From Costus lasius (lineage: Eukaryota; Streptophyta; Magnoliopsida; Zingiberales; Costaceae), in assembly GCA_027563935.2 (NCBI GenBank), contig CM050451.1, positions 28,659,565-28,723,564 on the forward strand: a stretch of 64,000 nt of DNA, written 5' to 3'. This document shows, piece after piece, positions 26,701-35,925 of the stretch. The notes under the pieces were generated by a model. It saw only the letters and a program-made list of their open reading frames with translations, had not been told where the DNA came from and searched no databases. Position 1 is the first letter of the stretch. Each line of letters begins with the position of its first letter. A program made the translations under genes and the position numbers.

Positions 26701-29322
26701 CCCAACCACTAATAAACTCAATAAAAGGCATACGATCTCAGTGAGATAAGAGGAATATCTAATATATCTTAGAGGTAGGTACCCAAATCCCAGAGGCTAC
26801 AAAAATAATGTCACGAGTCTGGCGCAAATAAGTTGAGTATAAACCAAGATTCATCAAAGTTTGCGTGAAGCTTGGTAAAATGAGACAAAGTCCTATTTGC
26901 CATCACATAGGCTAAATCCGGTTTGGTAGTATGAAGAGGTCATTTATAGCCAACTGAGCAATTCATGAGATCTTGCAAAACTAATGAAGGATAATGCTAT
27001 TAGCTTCCACCTCCACAATTAAAAGATCAAGAGATATTGCATCCTTAGAAGAACCTGTTTTGGAATTCAATAAGGTTGAAAATGTAGGGACTAAATGCAA
27101 GCCGATATCCAATTCATGACATGGGCACTGGGAGGGGGCAAAGAGTAAGAAGTTCTTTAATAAGTCCCATTTAACTAAGTCGAAGGCTTTCCTTAGATAA
27201 TCTTGAGGCTCATATATGATAGTTTTGTATGATTTGATGATAAAGGGTCATATTCTCATGAATTAGTCTGCCTTGCATAAAGCATGCTTGAAGGAGTTAA
27301 TGATATGAGAGAGGACAACCCTAACTCGATTTATAGTGATGTTAAAGATGTACTATAAATTACTTTACATATAGTTGGCTTGCTTTCTCTCAACTAGAGT
27401 AATGGATGTTATGCTCTACTTTTTAGAAGCTTTCCATGCTTGATGAAGTCCTTGATTGCTCCATGGACAACAATTTTGGCAATCAATTAATATACCTTAA
27501 AGAAGTGAGCATTGGATCCATCACCCTCGACGCCTTAACTGAGTCAAATTTAAGGGCACATTTAATTCATTTGTAGAGACTTCTAAGTAGTGTTGTTAAA
27601 TAGCCGCAATAGCACCACTATTGTATTTTTCCATATCAGTTTTTTGAGCAATCCGCTATGATACACTATAGCGGTACTATTGCGCATAGGACCACATTAT
27701 TATATTTTCAAGTTTGAGAAATTAAAATTATGACTTAAATTGAGTTAGTATTATGTTATCGTTCTTTATATAATTTATTTTATTTTTATGCAGTTTAATT
27801 TATTAGGTGTATAACATATATTTCAAACGTTATACTTAAATTTTTTATGTATATAATATATATTTTAAATGTTATGTGACTTCCGCTATTTACCTGAAAC
27901 GCAGTCCGCTATATCATATTGTGCATTTTTAGCTTTTCGCTATTTTCTGCGATCCACTATTGATAACACTGCTTCTAAGGCTAGGAGAACCTTAGCATTA
28001 AGAGAAAGTCCACTCCTAAACGTGGGAGTGGGGAGGGTCCTAATGGTGAATCAAGGTGCAAGGAGCTACGTAAAGTATGTAATAGCTTTCATAGCCTCTG
28101 ATCATCTCACGCCCGTGCTTGTGTCCTGCGTTTTCCGCCGAGCTCATCACCGGCGGGTCTTCTGGGTGGTGGTGGTGGGCACGGACATGCCCAGCTTCGT
28201 CCGATCCGTGACGGGTCACGGGCTGGCCGTGATGGCTTCGCTGGGAGGAATTTTGGGGCGCCTTCTAATCCAGATTTTTTCCTTCTTCTATGTTGGCTTC
28301 TGCATCAATAACGTTATTACCCACTTTTTTCTTTTTCGGTGCAGATAATACTATCCGAACCTTCAATTCCCATGCATGATGAAGTCCAGCCATCAAGATA
28401 AATCCCATTTTGTCTAACTAAAATTCCCTTCATTCTTTCCTGCTTCTGTAACCGTACCATATCTCTGTTTTCATCTTATAATAAATTCGGCTGCTCAAAT
28501 ATTCTTTCATGTTCAAAAGTCGTGGTTATTATTAAAGCTCACTGCAGGATATCTTTCTGTGGAAGTGCAGGTCTGTGATTTTGGTCTTTCAAGATTGAAG
28601 GCAAACACGTTTCTCTCGTCTAAATCTCTTGCAGGAACAGTATGCTTCTTGCTGATTTGGCACTGAGACCATATTATTATTTTAGACAAAATTATTTGGT
28701 TATTTCAATTTTGAATTTAACCATCCCTTTTTTATGTTAGCCCGAATGGATGGCACCAGAAGTACTCCGGGATGAACCATCAAATGAGAAGTCTGACATA
28801 TACAGCTTTGGTGTGATTTTGTGGGAGCTTATGACACTGCAAAAACCATGGAGTAATTTGAATTCTGCTCAGGTTAGCAGTTTAACGCATTGATGACATT
28901 TCTGATTGACGTGCCTTTTTTAGTATGTCTACGAAATGTAAATCATTAGTGCTGACCCATAAATAAGTAGCATATTGCCTTTACCAAAGTAAAAAACAAA
29001 GAATTGTCCCACCGCAGGTGGTTGCTGCAGTTGGTTTTAAGCAAAAAAGGCTTGAGATTCCAAGTGATGTAAATCCACAGGTGGCTGCTATAATTCAATC
29101 CTGTTGGGCCAAGTATGTGGACATGCAATTCATTCGCAGTTGGAAGTTTATGTTCTTATTGTATTCCGGTTATATACTCACATTTCAAAGCTGATTTTCA
29201 GTGAGCCATGGAAAAGGCCTTCATTTTCTAGTATTATGGAATCATTGAAACGTCTGATCAAGCCTGTGTCGCCTCAGCAACTGCATGCTGATATGGCGCT
29301 TATCCAAGAGCAAGATGGATGA
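5543..29322 (+). CDS. CTR1: CTR1/EDR1-type Raf-like MAP kinase kinase kinase, 3' part (11 exons)
   Basis: A serine/threonine kinase of the plant Raf-like B group. CTR1 of this family is the ER-associated negative regulator of ethylene signalling that acts with ethylene receptors and EIN2. Eleven exons (5543-5751, 10196-10636, 10764-10804, 17615-17683, 25509-25609, 25715-25799, 25992-26090, 28571-28639, 28741-28872, 29018-29112, 29202-29322) all have GT/AG borders and join in frame into 486 residues. Residues 1-70 match the end of the EDR1 domain ([31 protein letters not shown]), and about 70-205 is a linker. The kinase domain has [28 protein letters not shown] and KSDIYSFG. It ends with RPSF and a short tail. 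All catalytic residues are present. The N-terminal exons are outside the window. Family identity is firm; the choice of CTR1 over a close paralogue rests on the kinase-domain match. Confidence 0.9.
7299..7836. mobile_element. hAT-type MITE in a CTR1-like intron
   Basis: A 538-bp element bounded by a perfect 8-bp duplication GCCTAGCA (7291-7298 and 7837-7844). The left end reads AGGTTGTCAAGATCG. The right end on the other strand reads AGCAATATTGTCAA, a diverged inverted repeat sharing TTGTCAA. Internally it carries GGATCGGATCGATCC-type short palindromes and repeated AGGATC motifs but no transposase. An 8-bp duplication plus short terminal inverted repeats fits hAT. Confidence 0.75.
9807..9911. 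repeat. Tandem duplication, about 53-bp period
   Basis: Two adjacent copies of a unit starting TAGCTGAAAATATTGCCG, beginning at 9807 and 9860, with few differences. It lies in an intron of the kinase gene, and no function is suggested. Confidence 0.8.
10196..10636 (+). CDS. CTR1: CTR1-like exon: linker and start of kinase domain
   Basis: Acceptor TTTTTTAAG, donor GCAG|GTAAAT. It encodes the variable Ser/Pro-rich linker that joins the EDR1 domain to the kinase, and ends with [18 protein letters not shown], the first half of the glycine-rich loop. The phase-1 end is completed by the next exon to Gly-Ser-Phe-Gly. Confidence 0.9.
10764..10804 (+). CDS. CTR1: CTR1-like 41-nt micro-exon: glycine-rich loop
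   Basis: Acceptor TGTTTCAG, donor TTCA|GTATGT. Only 41 nt, encoding (G)[13 protein letters not shown]. It finishes the GxGxxG ATP loop. It is too short to stand out as an open frame, but the frame, borders and family alignment all agree. Confidence 0.9.
11558..11800. repeat. Dispersed intronic repeat copy, inverted ends
   Basis: About 240 bp. The left end is AAGGTTTAAAATTTTAGTCC; the right end ends GACCAGTTTTTTAAAC, which is an inverted match to the left end. The same right-hand end recurs near 16490, 24950 and 25050, so this looks like a non-autonomous element family. The interior resembles no protein. Confidence 0.5.
11990..12200. repeat. Dispersed GC-rich repeat copy
   Basis: Starts AAGGTTTGAGGAGCCGGTCC and ends GACCAAAACCTCAATC, so the ends are roughly inverted. 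The core has GGTACTGGTGAATTGAGCGG and GGCGGTAGCGG, matching 4955-5165 and 16210-16505. It stands out as a sharp GC island inside an AT-rich intron. Confidence 0.55.
15467..16205 (-). mobile_element. Truncated Athila-type LTR in a CTR1-like intron
   Basis: Starts TGATACGATCCGCAAGTGCA. It is clearly homologous over some 700 bp to the LTR of element A at 43954-44700: same order of blocks, including the boundary motif, TCCTTCAAAC/TCCTTCAGAC and CATGTTCATA/CATGTTCGTA. The right part of the LTR is missing, and a GC-rich repeat begins at about 16210. This is a solo or truncated LTR and codes nothing. Confidence 0.75.
16210..16505. repeat. Dispersed GC-rich repeat copy next to the LTR fragment
   Basis: Repeated AAGCTTCC/GAAGCGG motifs, then GGTACCGTACCGGTCTGG and a right end GGACCAGTTTTTTAAACC. 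It is the most complete of the GC-rich family in the window. The open frames across it (for example 16170-16541) follow from its GC content and match no known protein. Confidence 0.55.
17615..17683 (+). CDS. CTR1: CTR1-like exon: ATP-binding Lys and helix C
   Basis: Acceptor TTATCTGCAG, donor GAG|GTATGC. Its 23 codons encode [20 protein letters not shown] and on to LRE, including the invariant Lys of VAVK and the helix C segment. In frame with both neighbours, which are 6.8 and 7.8 kb away. Confidence 0.92.
17812..17925. repeat. Tandem duplication, 59-bp period
   Basis: Two copies of a unit starting GCTAATATACTTCTTGCTTG, at 17812 and 17871. Confidence 0.8.
18681..18981. repeat. Tandem duplication, 154-bp period
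   Basis: Two nearly identical copies starting TTGGTTTCAAGA, at 18681 and 18835, with only a few differences, so probably fairly recent. Confidence 0.85.
19565..20150. repeat. Pyrimidine-rich, internally repetitive block
   Basis: Degenerate repeats of CTAAGCTACCTTCCCC, TTTCCTTCCCATCTC and GCTCCACT-type words. Long open frames here (up to 203 codons at 19602-20213) follow from the CT bias; the proteins are Leu/Ser/Pro/Cys runs with no domain. It lies in the sense orientation within an intron. Confidence 0.7.
20842..20955. repeat. Tandem duplication, 57-bp period
   Basis: Two copies starting ACTAGGTATG, at 20842 and 20899, almost identical over the whole unit. Confidence 0.85.
21816..21977. 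repeat. Tandem duplication, 81-bp period
   Basis: Two copies starting AGTAGAGCCACTACCCCTC, at 21816 and 21897, essentially identical. The period is a multiple of three, which extends a spurious open frame across both copies. Confidence 0.88.
22582..22765. repeat. Tandem duplication, 91-bp period
   Basis: Two copies starting ATGCTATATATTTGACTTA, at 22582 and 22673, with about three differences. Confidence 0.85.
23336..23365. repeat. Perfect 13-bp hairpin
   Basis: AAAACCTAGCAGC, a 4-nt loop (CGCC), then the exact inverted copy GCTGCTAGGTTTT. It sits in a GC-richer patch of the largest intron that may be transposon-derived. Confidence 0.8.
24925..25126. repeat. Tandem duplication, 101-bp period
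   Basis: Two copies starting ACTAAGCATACCCTAGTATA, at 24925 and 25026. Each contains CCAGTTTTTTAAAC, the end motif of the dispersed intronic repeat family, so a repeat end was itself duplicated. Confidence 0.82.
25509..25609 (+). CDS. CTR1: CTR1-like exon: kinase N-lobe/hinge
   Basis: Acceptor TCAATTAG, donor TCAAG|GTATAT. It encodes [20 protein letters not shown] and on to TEYLS. The hinge segment and [12 protein letters not shown] are hallmarks of Raf-like kinases. Ends in phase 2 and is completed to Arg by the next exon. Confidence 0.93.
25715..25799 (+). CDS. CTR1: CTR1-like exon: kinase C-lobe start
   Basis: Acceptor GTGTTGCAG, donor GATGTG|GTATAC. It encodes (R)[20 protein letters not shown] and on to SMAFDV, in frame with both neighbours. 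GSLYRLLHK is a strong CTR1-family signature. Confidence 0.93.
25992..26090 (+). CDS. CTR1: CTR1-like exon: catalytic loop
   Basis: Acceptor CTTTTGCAG, donor GTCAAA|GTAAGA. It encodes [20 protein letters not shown] followed by [13 protein letters not shown]. The catalytic Asp, Lys and Asn of HRDLKxxN are intact. The residue before Asn is Leu, where CTR1-family kinases usually have Pro (HRDLKSPN). Confidence 0.93.
26540..27540 (-). mobile_element. Decayed LINE (L1-type) reverse transcriptase fragment
   Basis: On the minus strand, interrupted frames read [14 protein letters not shown], matching the plant LINE block KAFDRVSWDFL. About 25 residues later comes [20 protein letters not shown], matching the FSVLVNGSP...GLRQGDPLSP block. 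A further upstream match is NAHFFKV. The spacing is right for a LINE reverse transcriptase. Many stops and frameshifts are present, and the ends are not defined. It lies in the intron before the DFG exon. Confidence 0.55.
27588..27971. mobile_element. hAT-type MITE in a CTR1-like intron
   Basis: 384 bp, flanked by a perfect 8-bp duplication CTTCTAAG (27580-27587 and 27972-27979). The ends are TAGTGTTGTTAAATAGCCGC on the left and CAGTGTTATCAATAGTGG read from the right on the other strand. They form an imperfect terminal inverted repeat of about 18 bp. The interior is AT-rich without a transposase. Duplication length and end sequence fit hAT. Confidence 0.85.
28070..28270. other. GC-rich islet in the intron before the DFG exon
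   Basis: A sharp GC-rich patch in an AT-rich intron, right after the hAT MITE. The open frame through it (27869-28348) gives a Val/Arg-rich sequence I do not recognise. It may be the remains of a LINE 5' region or of the GC-rich repeat family. Not called as a gene. Confidence 0.35.
28571..28639 (+). CDS. CTR1: CTR1-like exon: DFG and activation segment
   Basis: Acceptor GAAGTGCAG, donor GGAACA|GTATGC. It encodes [20 protein letters not shown] and AGT, holding the Mg-binding Asp of DFG and the activation segment. The family usually reads SAAGT where this gene reads SLAGT. Confidence 0.93.
28741..28872 (+). CDS. CTR1: CTR1-like exon: APE motif and helix F
   Basis: Acceptor TTATGTTAG, donor GCTCAG|GTTAGC. 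It encodes [20 protein letters not shown] and [17 protein letters not shown]. The APE glutamate and the conserved Asp of SDIYSFG are present. Confidence 0.94.
29018..29112 (+). CDS. CTR1: CTR1-like exon: kinase helices G-H
   Basis: Acceptor CCACCGCAG, donor GCCAA|GTATGT. It encodes [20 protein letters not shown] and [11 protein letters not shown]. The last two bases are completed to Asn by the next exon. Confidence 0.93.
29202..29322 (+). CDS. CTR1: CTR1-like last exon with stop
   Basis: Acceptor GATTTTCAG. It encodes (N)[20 protein letters not shown], then a short tail ending QEQDG and a TGA at 29320-29322. The invariant kinase Arg (KRPSF) is present. The position of the stop matches the usual short tail after the kinase domain in CTR1. 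Confidence 0.93.
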
Positions 29323-31670
29323 TGAGTACTTGTTGGTGCCCCCCGTTTGGTCAACAAAATCTTATGTTTTTTTTGTTTTAGTGTTTTGTTTGCACCCTTA
29401 TGATTTAGCTGGAAAGATTTATCTTGTCACTTTTTTTTCTTCTTCTGTTCACACTTGCTAAATAGCTTACCTTTTTGAATAATTGACACCCTAAATAACC
29501 GTCACCTATTTACAGTGCATTGAACTCGTAAATACATTAACTTTTTGTAATTATGATTTATTAACGTCCACAGCGGACGTTGACATGTTTCCTATTTATT
29601 TTTATTCTTAGCATCAAGCCTCTCTCTTCATCCTTACATTGGCAACAATTAGGAGCTCGTGAAAGGGTCCAAGATTCCTCGGCTTAGAATAATGGTAAGC
29701 ATCTTTATCCTACTACATTTTCATTTATTTATTTTCTTGAGGTAAATTCATCTACGATTATGGCATGTTCATCACATCCCATTTCTTGTGATTAGCCTTT
29801 CTTATTAACGATTTGTTCTCTAAAGTAAAAAATTAAAGGAAATAATTTTAATGCCCGGCAAAAGAAGCCGTCGCCGTGAGAAAACAAGCAGAGTCTCCAA
29901 TTGCTTTTTATTAAAATAATTCTTTGATATATTACTGTGTTGGTTACTGTTCTTTAAGATTAAATGTAAACAAAAAATAATTTAATCGATAAAATTATTC
30001 TCTATTTGGTGTTTATATAGATAAAAGAATTGATTTACATTCTGTTTGTTTACTGTGTTTTGTTAAACAAAATAAAATAATTTAGCCGCCGAAACAACAG
30101 CGGCTAAATAAAGTAAAAAAATTCATCTCCATATAGACTCTTTGGTTAGTATATTTGTTAATTGTAATTAAAATAAAAAACAAATTGAGTTTTTTTGTCT
30201 GATTAAATGCAATTGATCATTTAATGCTACTTATTAACATAAATAAGCAATACTGTTTAAAAAATTTATTATTATTATTATTGTTTATGACATTTTCAAA
30301 CTAATTGATGTCTATAAGAATTAATAATAATAAATGTAGTAGTGTGTTTTTTATCTTGAATTCTTCCATGACTTAGAGAGGTCTCAAATTGCCTTCTTTT
30401 TATCACGCTACTTGTTAAACAAAATTTAACAAAAGTTATGATGCAGAAATTGATCAAATTTCTAAAATTGCATTGAACAAGATCAAATCTATGTCAATCC
30501 CTATTAATTAGGATTTATTTTCTGAATTTATTGTACATAGTTATTTCCTGTTAATTAGTTTGCTGCTTCTTTAAGCGCTTTACTTTATGTATTATGGTTT
30601 ACTTTGAATTGCGGATCCAGGAATTAAAGAAATATCTTTCTGCCGCAATTTTACTGCTACAAAAGTTGAAATTGTTAAAAAAAACCATAATGAAAAAAAA
30701 TGCACATATGAAAAATATGCATTGTCATAAAGAACTTTTCCATTTAATAATCATAATGCGGATAATGAATTTAAACCTCAATATCTCAAAAGTTTTTAAA
30801 TTCACTTTAAAATGGTAATATCTTTTATAGATTAGGCTAATGATCCGGGCTAGCCTAGTTTATAATGTAATTTATAATTGTATCAGATTTGATTATCTGA
30901 TTCAACTTAATTTGACTTGGGCCACTTAGAACGGGCATAATTTGTAATCTAAATATTTAAACTAATACTTATGGATATTATGTAAAATATAATCATAATA
31001 TAAAACATAATGGTCATAATATACATTTTGAAAAACACTTAATGTATATATAAAAATGATGTATATGCAAATGGTGAACATAATATGCGTAATGTATATA
31101 ATAGTCATAATATACATTTGTTAAACATTATGAAAACTATGTTCATAAGGAATTAAATATATTTTTGAGGATTATGATTAAAATAATTCTTACGAAGGAA
31201 AATTATTTTAATAAAAAATAATTTTCTTAAAATTAAAATGACTTTGAAAATTTATTTAAGTTAAAAAAATTCTTAGAATTGGTTTCACTCTATGATAAGA
31301 GCAACTAAAAGCCTAATTAATTTTTAGGTTTTATTATTGCTTAATATGATTCATTTCTCTCTTTATAAATTCAAGAATAAGAAATTTGAATAAAGAGTAA
31401 AGGATTCAATAATAAATATAAATTATTAAAATTATAAAGCGGCAATAGACTTATTAAAAAAATGAGTAGCCATATTAAAAATTAGACATAAATTTATAAA
31501 TGGCTTGACTTATAAAAAGTTGTAACTCTTTCTTTTATAAAGACTGAGCACAATAAAGCTTTTGGCTTGACCAAAGTCTGCCCAAGATTTTAGCTTTAGA
31601 AGTATCAATAGGAATGAGATTAGTCTGAAAATAGGCCTCTCCGTGGAAACCCAACCTTTTGTTGAACCAA
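29323..31670. other. CTR1-like 3' UTR and AT-rich intergenic DNA
   Basis: The first few hundred bases must hold the 3' UTR; no clear poly(A) site could be chosen. Two short hairpins were seen: 29573-29591 (AACGTCC stem) and 30081-30108 (TTTAGCCGC stem, 10-nt loop). The remainder is very AT-rich without recognisable coding. Confidence 0.5.
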
Positions 31671-31676
31671 TATTCC

Positions 31677-31868
31677 TCACATGACGAACTGGAAAGCCAC
31701 TTAAATGTTTCTTTACATGCTGTAAACATAATGGCATAGTACCAAGGCTAAGAGGTAGAAGGAAACAATCATCACATGACGAACTGGAAAGCCACTTAAA
31801 TGTTTCTTTACATGCTGGAAACATAATGGCATAGTACCAAGGCTAAGAGGTAGAAGGAAACAATCATC
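31677..31868. repeat. Tandem duplication, 95-bp period
   Basis: Two copies starting CACATGACGAACTGGAAAGC, at 31678 and 31773, almost identical. Intergenic. Confidence 0.9.
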
Positions 31869-32980
31869 CAGTGGAGGATTCTGCCCCCGTGACCCTGCAT
31901 TTAGTTCAGCAGTGTAATATTCACAGAAGAAAGTTCATAATTGATGGAAAGAAAATTTAAACAAGTTTAGTACCTTGAAATGTACGATAGCATGTCCAAA
32001 TTGCAATCCGATTAAGCAAGTTATGATGGCCATTACAGTACTGCATTAACTGATTCACGTTTAGTTTCATAATATCCTTCCAAGCAAAGAAAGGGAAAAT
32101 TGATAGTGGCAGCAAAGGGTAGGAAAGAGTAGACCTGAGTAGTCCTTCAGGATCGAAGGGAGCTTGGCACCATGAAGGAGCATCAGGTGGAACTAGGCCA
32201 CTAGCTAGTGAATTTATGCTATATTGCTGCGGAGTAAGGGCTAAGAAGTCATGGAAGGGTCAATTAAGGGAAAATTGAAGAACTAATTGTGTATTGGAAG
32301 TTGGAACCCTTGTTCTTTCATAAACTGGTCGCCTGTGTAGATGTTGGATGCCAAAGATTTGGCGATCAATCATTCCTACAGCATCGCAAGCAGGTCCTGT
32401 GTCACCCCTCACACCACATTTGACCTAAAAAAAGGGGGGTTTGATACATTATGATGAGTATTCAATACTAGTCCCTCAGCGAATTGATCAAGTAGAGTTG
32501 CGAAGTCATCAGACTCGCTGATAAGGTCTTTGGCAAAGAGCCTGCAATTGGTATCTGATACTCCCAATCAGGAACGTATAGACCATAGAGAAGAGCTATG
32601 TAAACTGTTGCAAGAATCAAGGCCCACGCAAGCTAATAATAATAGACTGGTCAAGATGGTCAACATGTTGTTCAAATAGTCTACATTGCAATCAAAGTAA
32701 CGTCAATACAAGGAAAAGTCACCTCATTTCACTACCAAACAAAAAGCCAGCAAGATTGAAAAAAAAAAAGGGCGCGCTTTACCACAAAGAAAGCCACTTG
32801 CATTTCTCAACCCACAAGTAAACTGAGCTGCACGCCCAGTTAAGGAAAGTCTCCAACCAACAATAATAAAAAATAAAATAGCCGATAAGGAGGAAACAAT
32901 CAGAGCTGGTAAAAAAAAAATAAACACAAAAGGGGTCGGGCCAGTCGATGAAAAAGCAGAAGAAAACAAAAGAGGACAGC
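31869..32980. other. Intergenic, nothing recognised
   Basis: Mixed-composition sequence that may be old transposon DNA. No protein motif, RNA gene or clear repeat border was found. Confidence 0.4.
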
Positions 32981-34100
32981 TATGAAAGAGGAGGGGGCTT
33001 ACGGAGCTAGTGGCCTTATAAGGAGAGTTCGGCCAAAGATCACAGACAGAGGAACATCGCGGAAGAACGGAGGAGAGGAGCAAGGAGAAAGAGCATCGAG
33101 AGGCTGTAAGGAGAAGGTAAATGAAGAGAAGTCTCTTCTTTTCTTTTCTATGCATTCAGGCCTTACGGACGCAGTGAGTCTAAGAGGTAGACTAGCAGCC
33201 GAATGGCTGATTTTTGAGAGCTCACGCGAGGGGAGAAGATACGTTGTGGGAGATGGAAGTATGCAGAAGAAACGTCAGGCAGAAGAAAAGAAAAAAATCC
33301 CAAAAGACACATGAAAAAAGGAGAAGACGGTAGATCAACAGCTGAATGGCTGATTTTTGAGAGCTCACGCGAGGGGAGAAGATACGTTGTGGGAGATGGA
33401 AGTATGCAGAAGAAACGTCGGGCAGAAGAAAAGAAAAAAAAGCCCAAAAGATGCATGAATAAGGAGAAGACGAAGAAGAGGACTGAAGAGATGCATGAAA
33501 CCAAAAAAAACGTGAAGAAGCTGACGAACTCAAAGAAGAGGGAGGAAAGAGGAGATGCGGGGAGGCCAACAGCATCGTTTAAAAAAAAGGAAGAGGAAGA
33601 AGAGAAGGGGAGATGTCAGATTCCTAGAAGAAGGAGATCAGGCGATAAAATCAGGAGAGCAAAGAAAACTACTGGAAAAAAGGAGGAATCCCATGAGCCC
33701 CGGAAGAAACGTGCGGAGAAGAACAAGAAGAACGCCTGGTTCGAGCTTCCTGTTACTCTCCTTTTCCACTCAAACTCCTTCTGCTGCTCTTCTTGCCGGC
33801 TGTATCTGCCTGCTACGAGCGCTGCAGGGAAGACATACGTTGGTTTCTGACCCAAACTGAAATAAGAGAAAGACTTAGTTAAAAAAAACGTGGCAAGGAT
33901 GATCTAGACATCTAGAAAAGAGGCGATAAAACCATGCAAAAAAGATAAAGAGCAAAAACTAGAGTTAGAAGAATTTGCGAACTTACGATGATGTTTGAAG
34001 AAGAAGAATAAGAACAAGTACCTGTTGGGTCCCTTGTCACTCCCGCCATCTCTCAAACTTCCTACGGAACCAGATACAAGATTAAAAGCTTGCCGCATGA
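32980..34100. repeat. Purine-rich block with an internal 143-bp duplication
   Basis: Strongly GA-biased on the + strand. A unit starting GAATGGCTGATTTTTGAGAG at 33201 recurs at 33344 and matches for about 115 bp. Open frames on both strands (up to 179 codons) are Lys/Glu/Arg-rich or Ser/Leu/Phe-rich by composition and show no domain, so none is called as a gene. Confidence 0.7.
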
Positions 34101-35925
34101 GTTCCTTTCGCTAATATTTGAAGTCTGTTATAGACACTGCGGAGAAGATGTACGGAAACCCTAGTCAGCTTCTAGCCCAAGCTGAGATAAGGTCCGGATC
34201 TTGACCAGTTCCATCGACCAACCCGGATCTGAAGTTTTATAAAATGGTTGACTTTATTCAAAAGAAAAAAACTGGGGAGAAGAAAAAAAGGAAGCAGGGG
34301 AATGAACGCGTGAAAATGGGCTAGAGCCGCCCGCGGCTGAGAAAAGGGAGTAGGAGAAAAAAAACCCTATCACGGTTCCCTGCCTCTCCTCCTTGGTTCT
34401 CCGTGTCGAAAGATTGCCGCAAGGAGCTGTCAGAAGAGGCTGAAAGGTGGCTGATGGAGACTCATCCGTTCCAGATCACTCCCTCTGGTCCAAAAAGAAT
34501 GTCTGAGATTCAGGCGATGGGGAAGTTAAAAAAAAGAGAGAGGAGAAATCTCAAAAGAATCAATAGAGATGGACGAGAACCTAAAAAAAACGGTGCAGAC
34601 TTCCTCGACCCTTTTGATCGAGAAAAATATCACTATGGCTCAGACGACGGAGATCAGGCGGAAGGACCAGAGTAGTTTCTCGACCTTGAAGAGGGAAATT
34701 CGAAACAAGCAGATTCGGACCATTGGAACAAAAGACATCAGAAGAAATAATGATGGTAATATACGTTTGAAAATTACCTAAACCGATCTTCGCCGCTCCG
34801 ATAGCACAAGAAAGGAGGCCTGCGACCGCCACCAATCAGCCCCTCTCGTGATTTTCGATACAGCTCCTACCCCGCCAACCACTGAGGGTTATTTCACCCA
34901 AGGTCCTAGTCAGTCAGCGACTGAGTGTCCAGCTGGGGGAATGCAACGCCATCAGCGTGAGCTTCAACTCGCCCAAAGTTGTAGTAGCCGTAAACCCGGA
35001 TCGCTAACGCCAACCCCTCTAGGGATAAGCCGTCATGCTAGAATATTCTTCGTCCTGGATTGGCGACCTCGGCCCTCTACCTCTCTTGAAGCTCAGATTC
35101 GGCGTGAAGTCGAGGCAGCTACAACACGATGTGCCGATCATCATCCTTCCCCTCGCCTGATCGGTAACACCATAGCCACCGAACACGATAGGCCGATGTC
35201 ACTGCTGCTCCTAGAAACAGGCGGACATCCTTCGCCGTCGTCGCTGCCAAAAGATATTCTCAATGGATTCGCAAACACGAGCCCATTCGAAACCATCGAG
35301 GTCGCTTTCCGCCCATTGCCGATGGAAGTTCAGTGTCACCGGAGATGGAATAACGTTCCGATTTCACCCACCGACCAGCGCCGAGTCGCGCTCGAAGCAA
35401 GTTGCGCTCAAACAAAGAACAGCAACTTTACCCTTCTGGGAACATAGGGAAAGCAATCATAAATAACAAAGAAAGTAATAATAAGGGCAATATTTAATAC
35501 GACGAAATACCGGCAGAATCAATTCGCAGTCGCCACCCTTGATTGTGTGACTAATGAATGGTTACCCTTTGGCCAGGATGCCACGTTAATACTTATGAGA
35601 GGGCAGCGTTAATTTGGTCGCCTAAATAAGACCCCGACTTAAGACATAATCCTCGCCCGAGTAAATAAATAAATAAATATTTAAAGATGTGTGCAAAAGG
35701 AATCATAATGACATGAGCAAGGCTGGTTCACTCATGATGCAGATTTAAATTATGCCTAACTAGACTCCGGTCCCGAAACGTACCCCTCAATTTGAACGTT
35801 CAATAAATATAAATACTAAAAGCCTCAAGCTTATCATGACGAGGTATCATTTGGGAGGTGCATATGTTGACGTTTATCGTCGGGGCATAACTCCTCAATA
35901 TGTCGTAACATTTGTTAAGGCCGAA
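34100..35925. other. Intergenic, possible old retrotransposon sequence
   Basis: GC-moderate block with open frames at 34403-34675 and 34848-35447. Their translations match no family I know and lack domain signatures. The block runs directly into the tandem array at 35.93 kb, so it may be the untranslated part of a degenerate element. Confidence 0.35.

Noticed and set aside
27869..28348. 159-codon open frame in a kinase intron
   Set aside because: Spans the end of the hAT MITE and a GC islet; no known motif.
33311..33850. 179-codon Lys/Glu/Arg-rich open frame
   Set aside because: Composition artefact of the purine-rich block, with a matching antisense open frame.
34848..35447. 199-codon open frame
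   Set aside because: No recognised motif and no splice or family support; adjacent to repetitive sequence.
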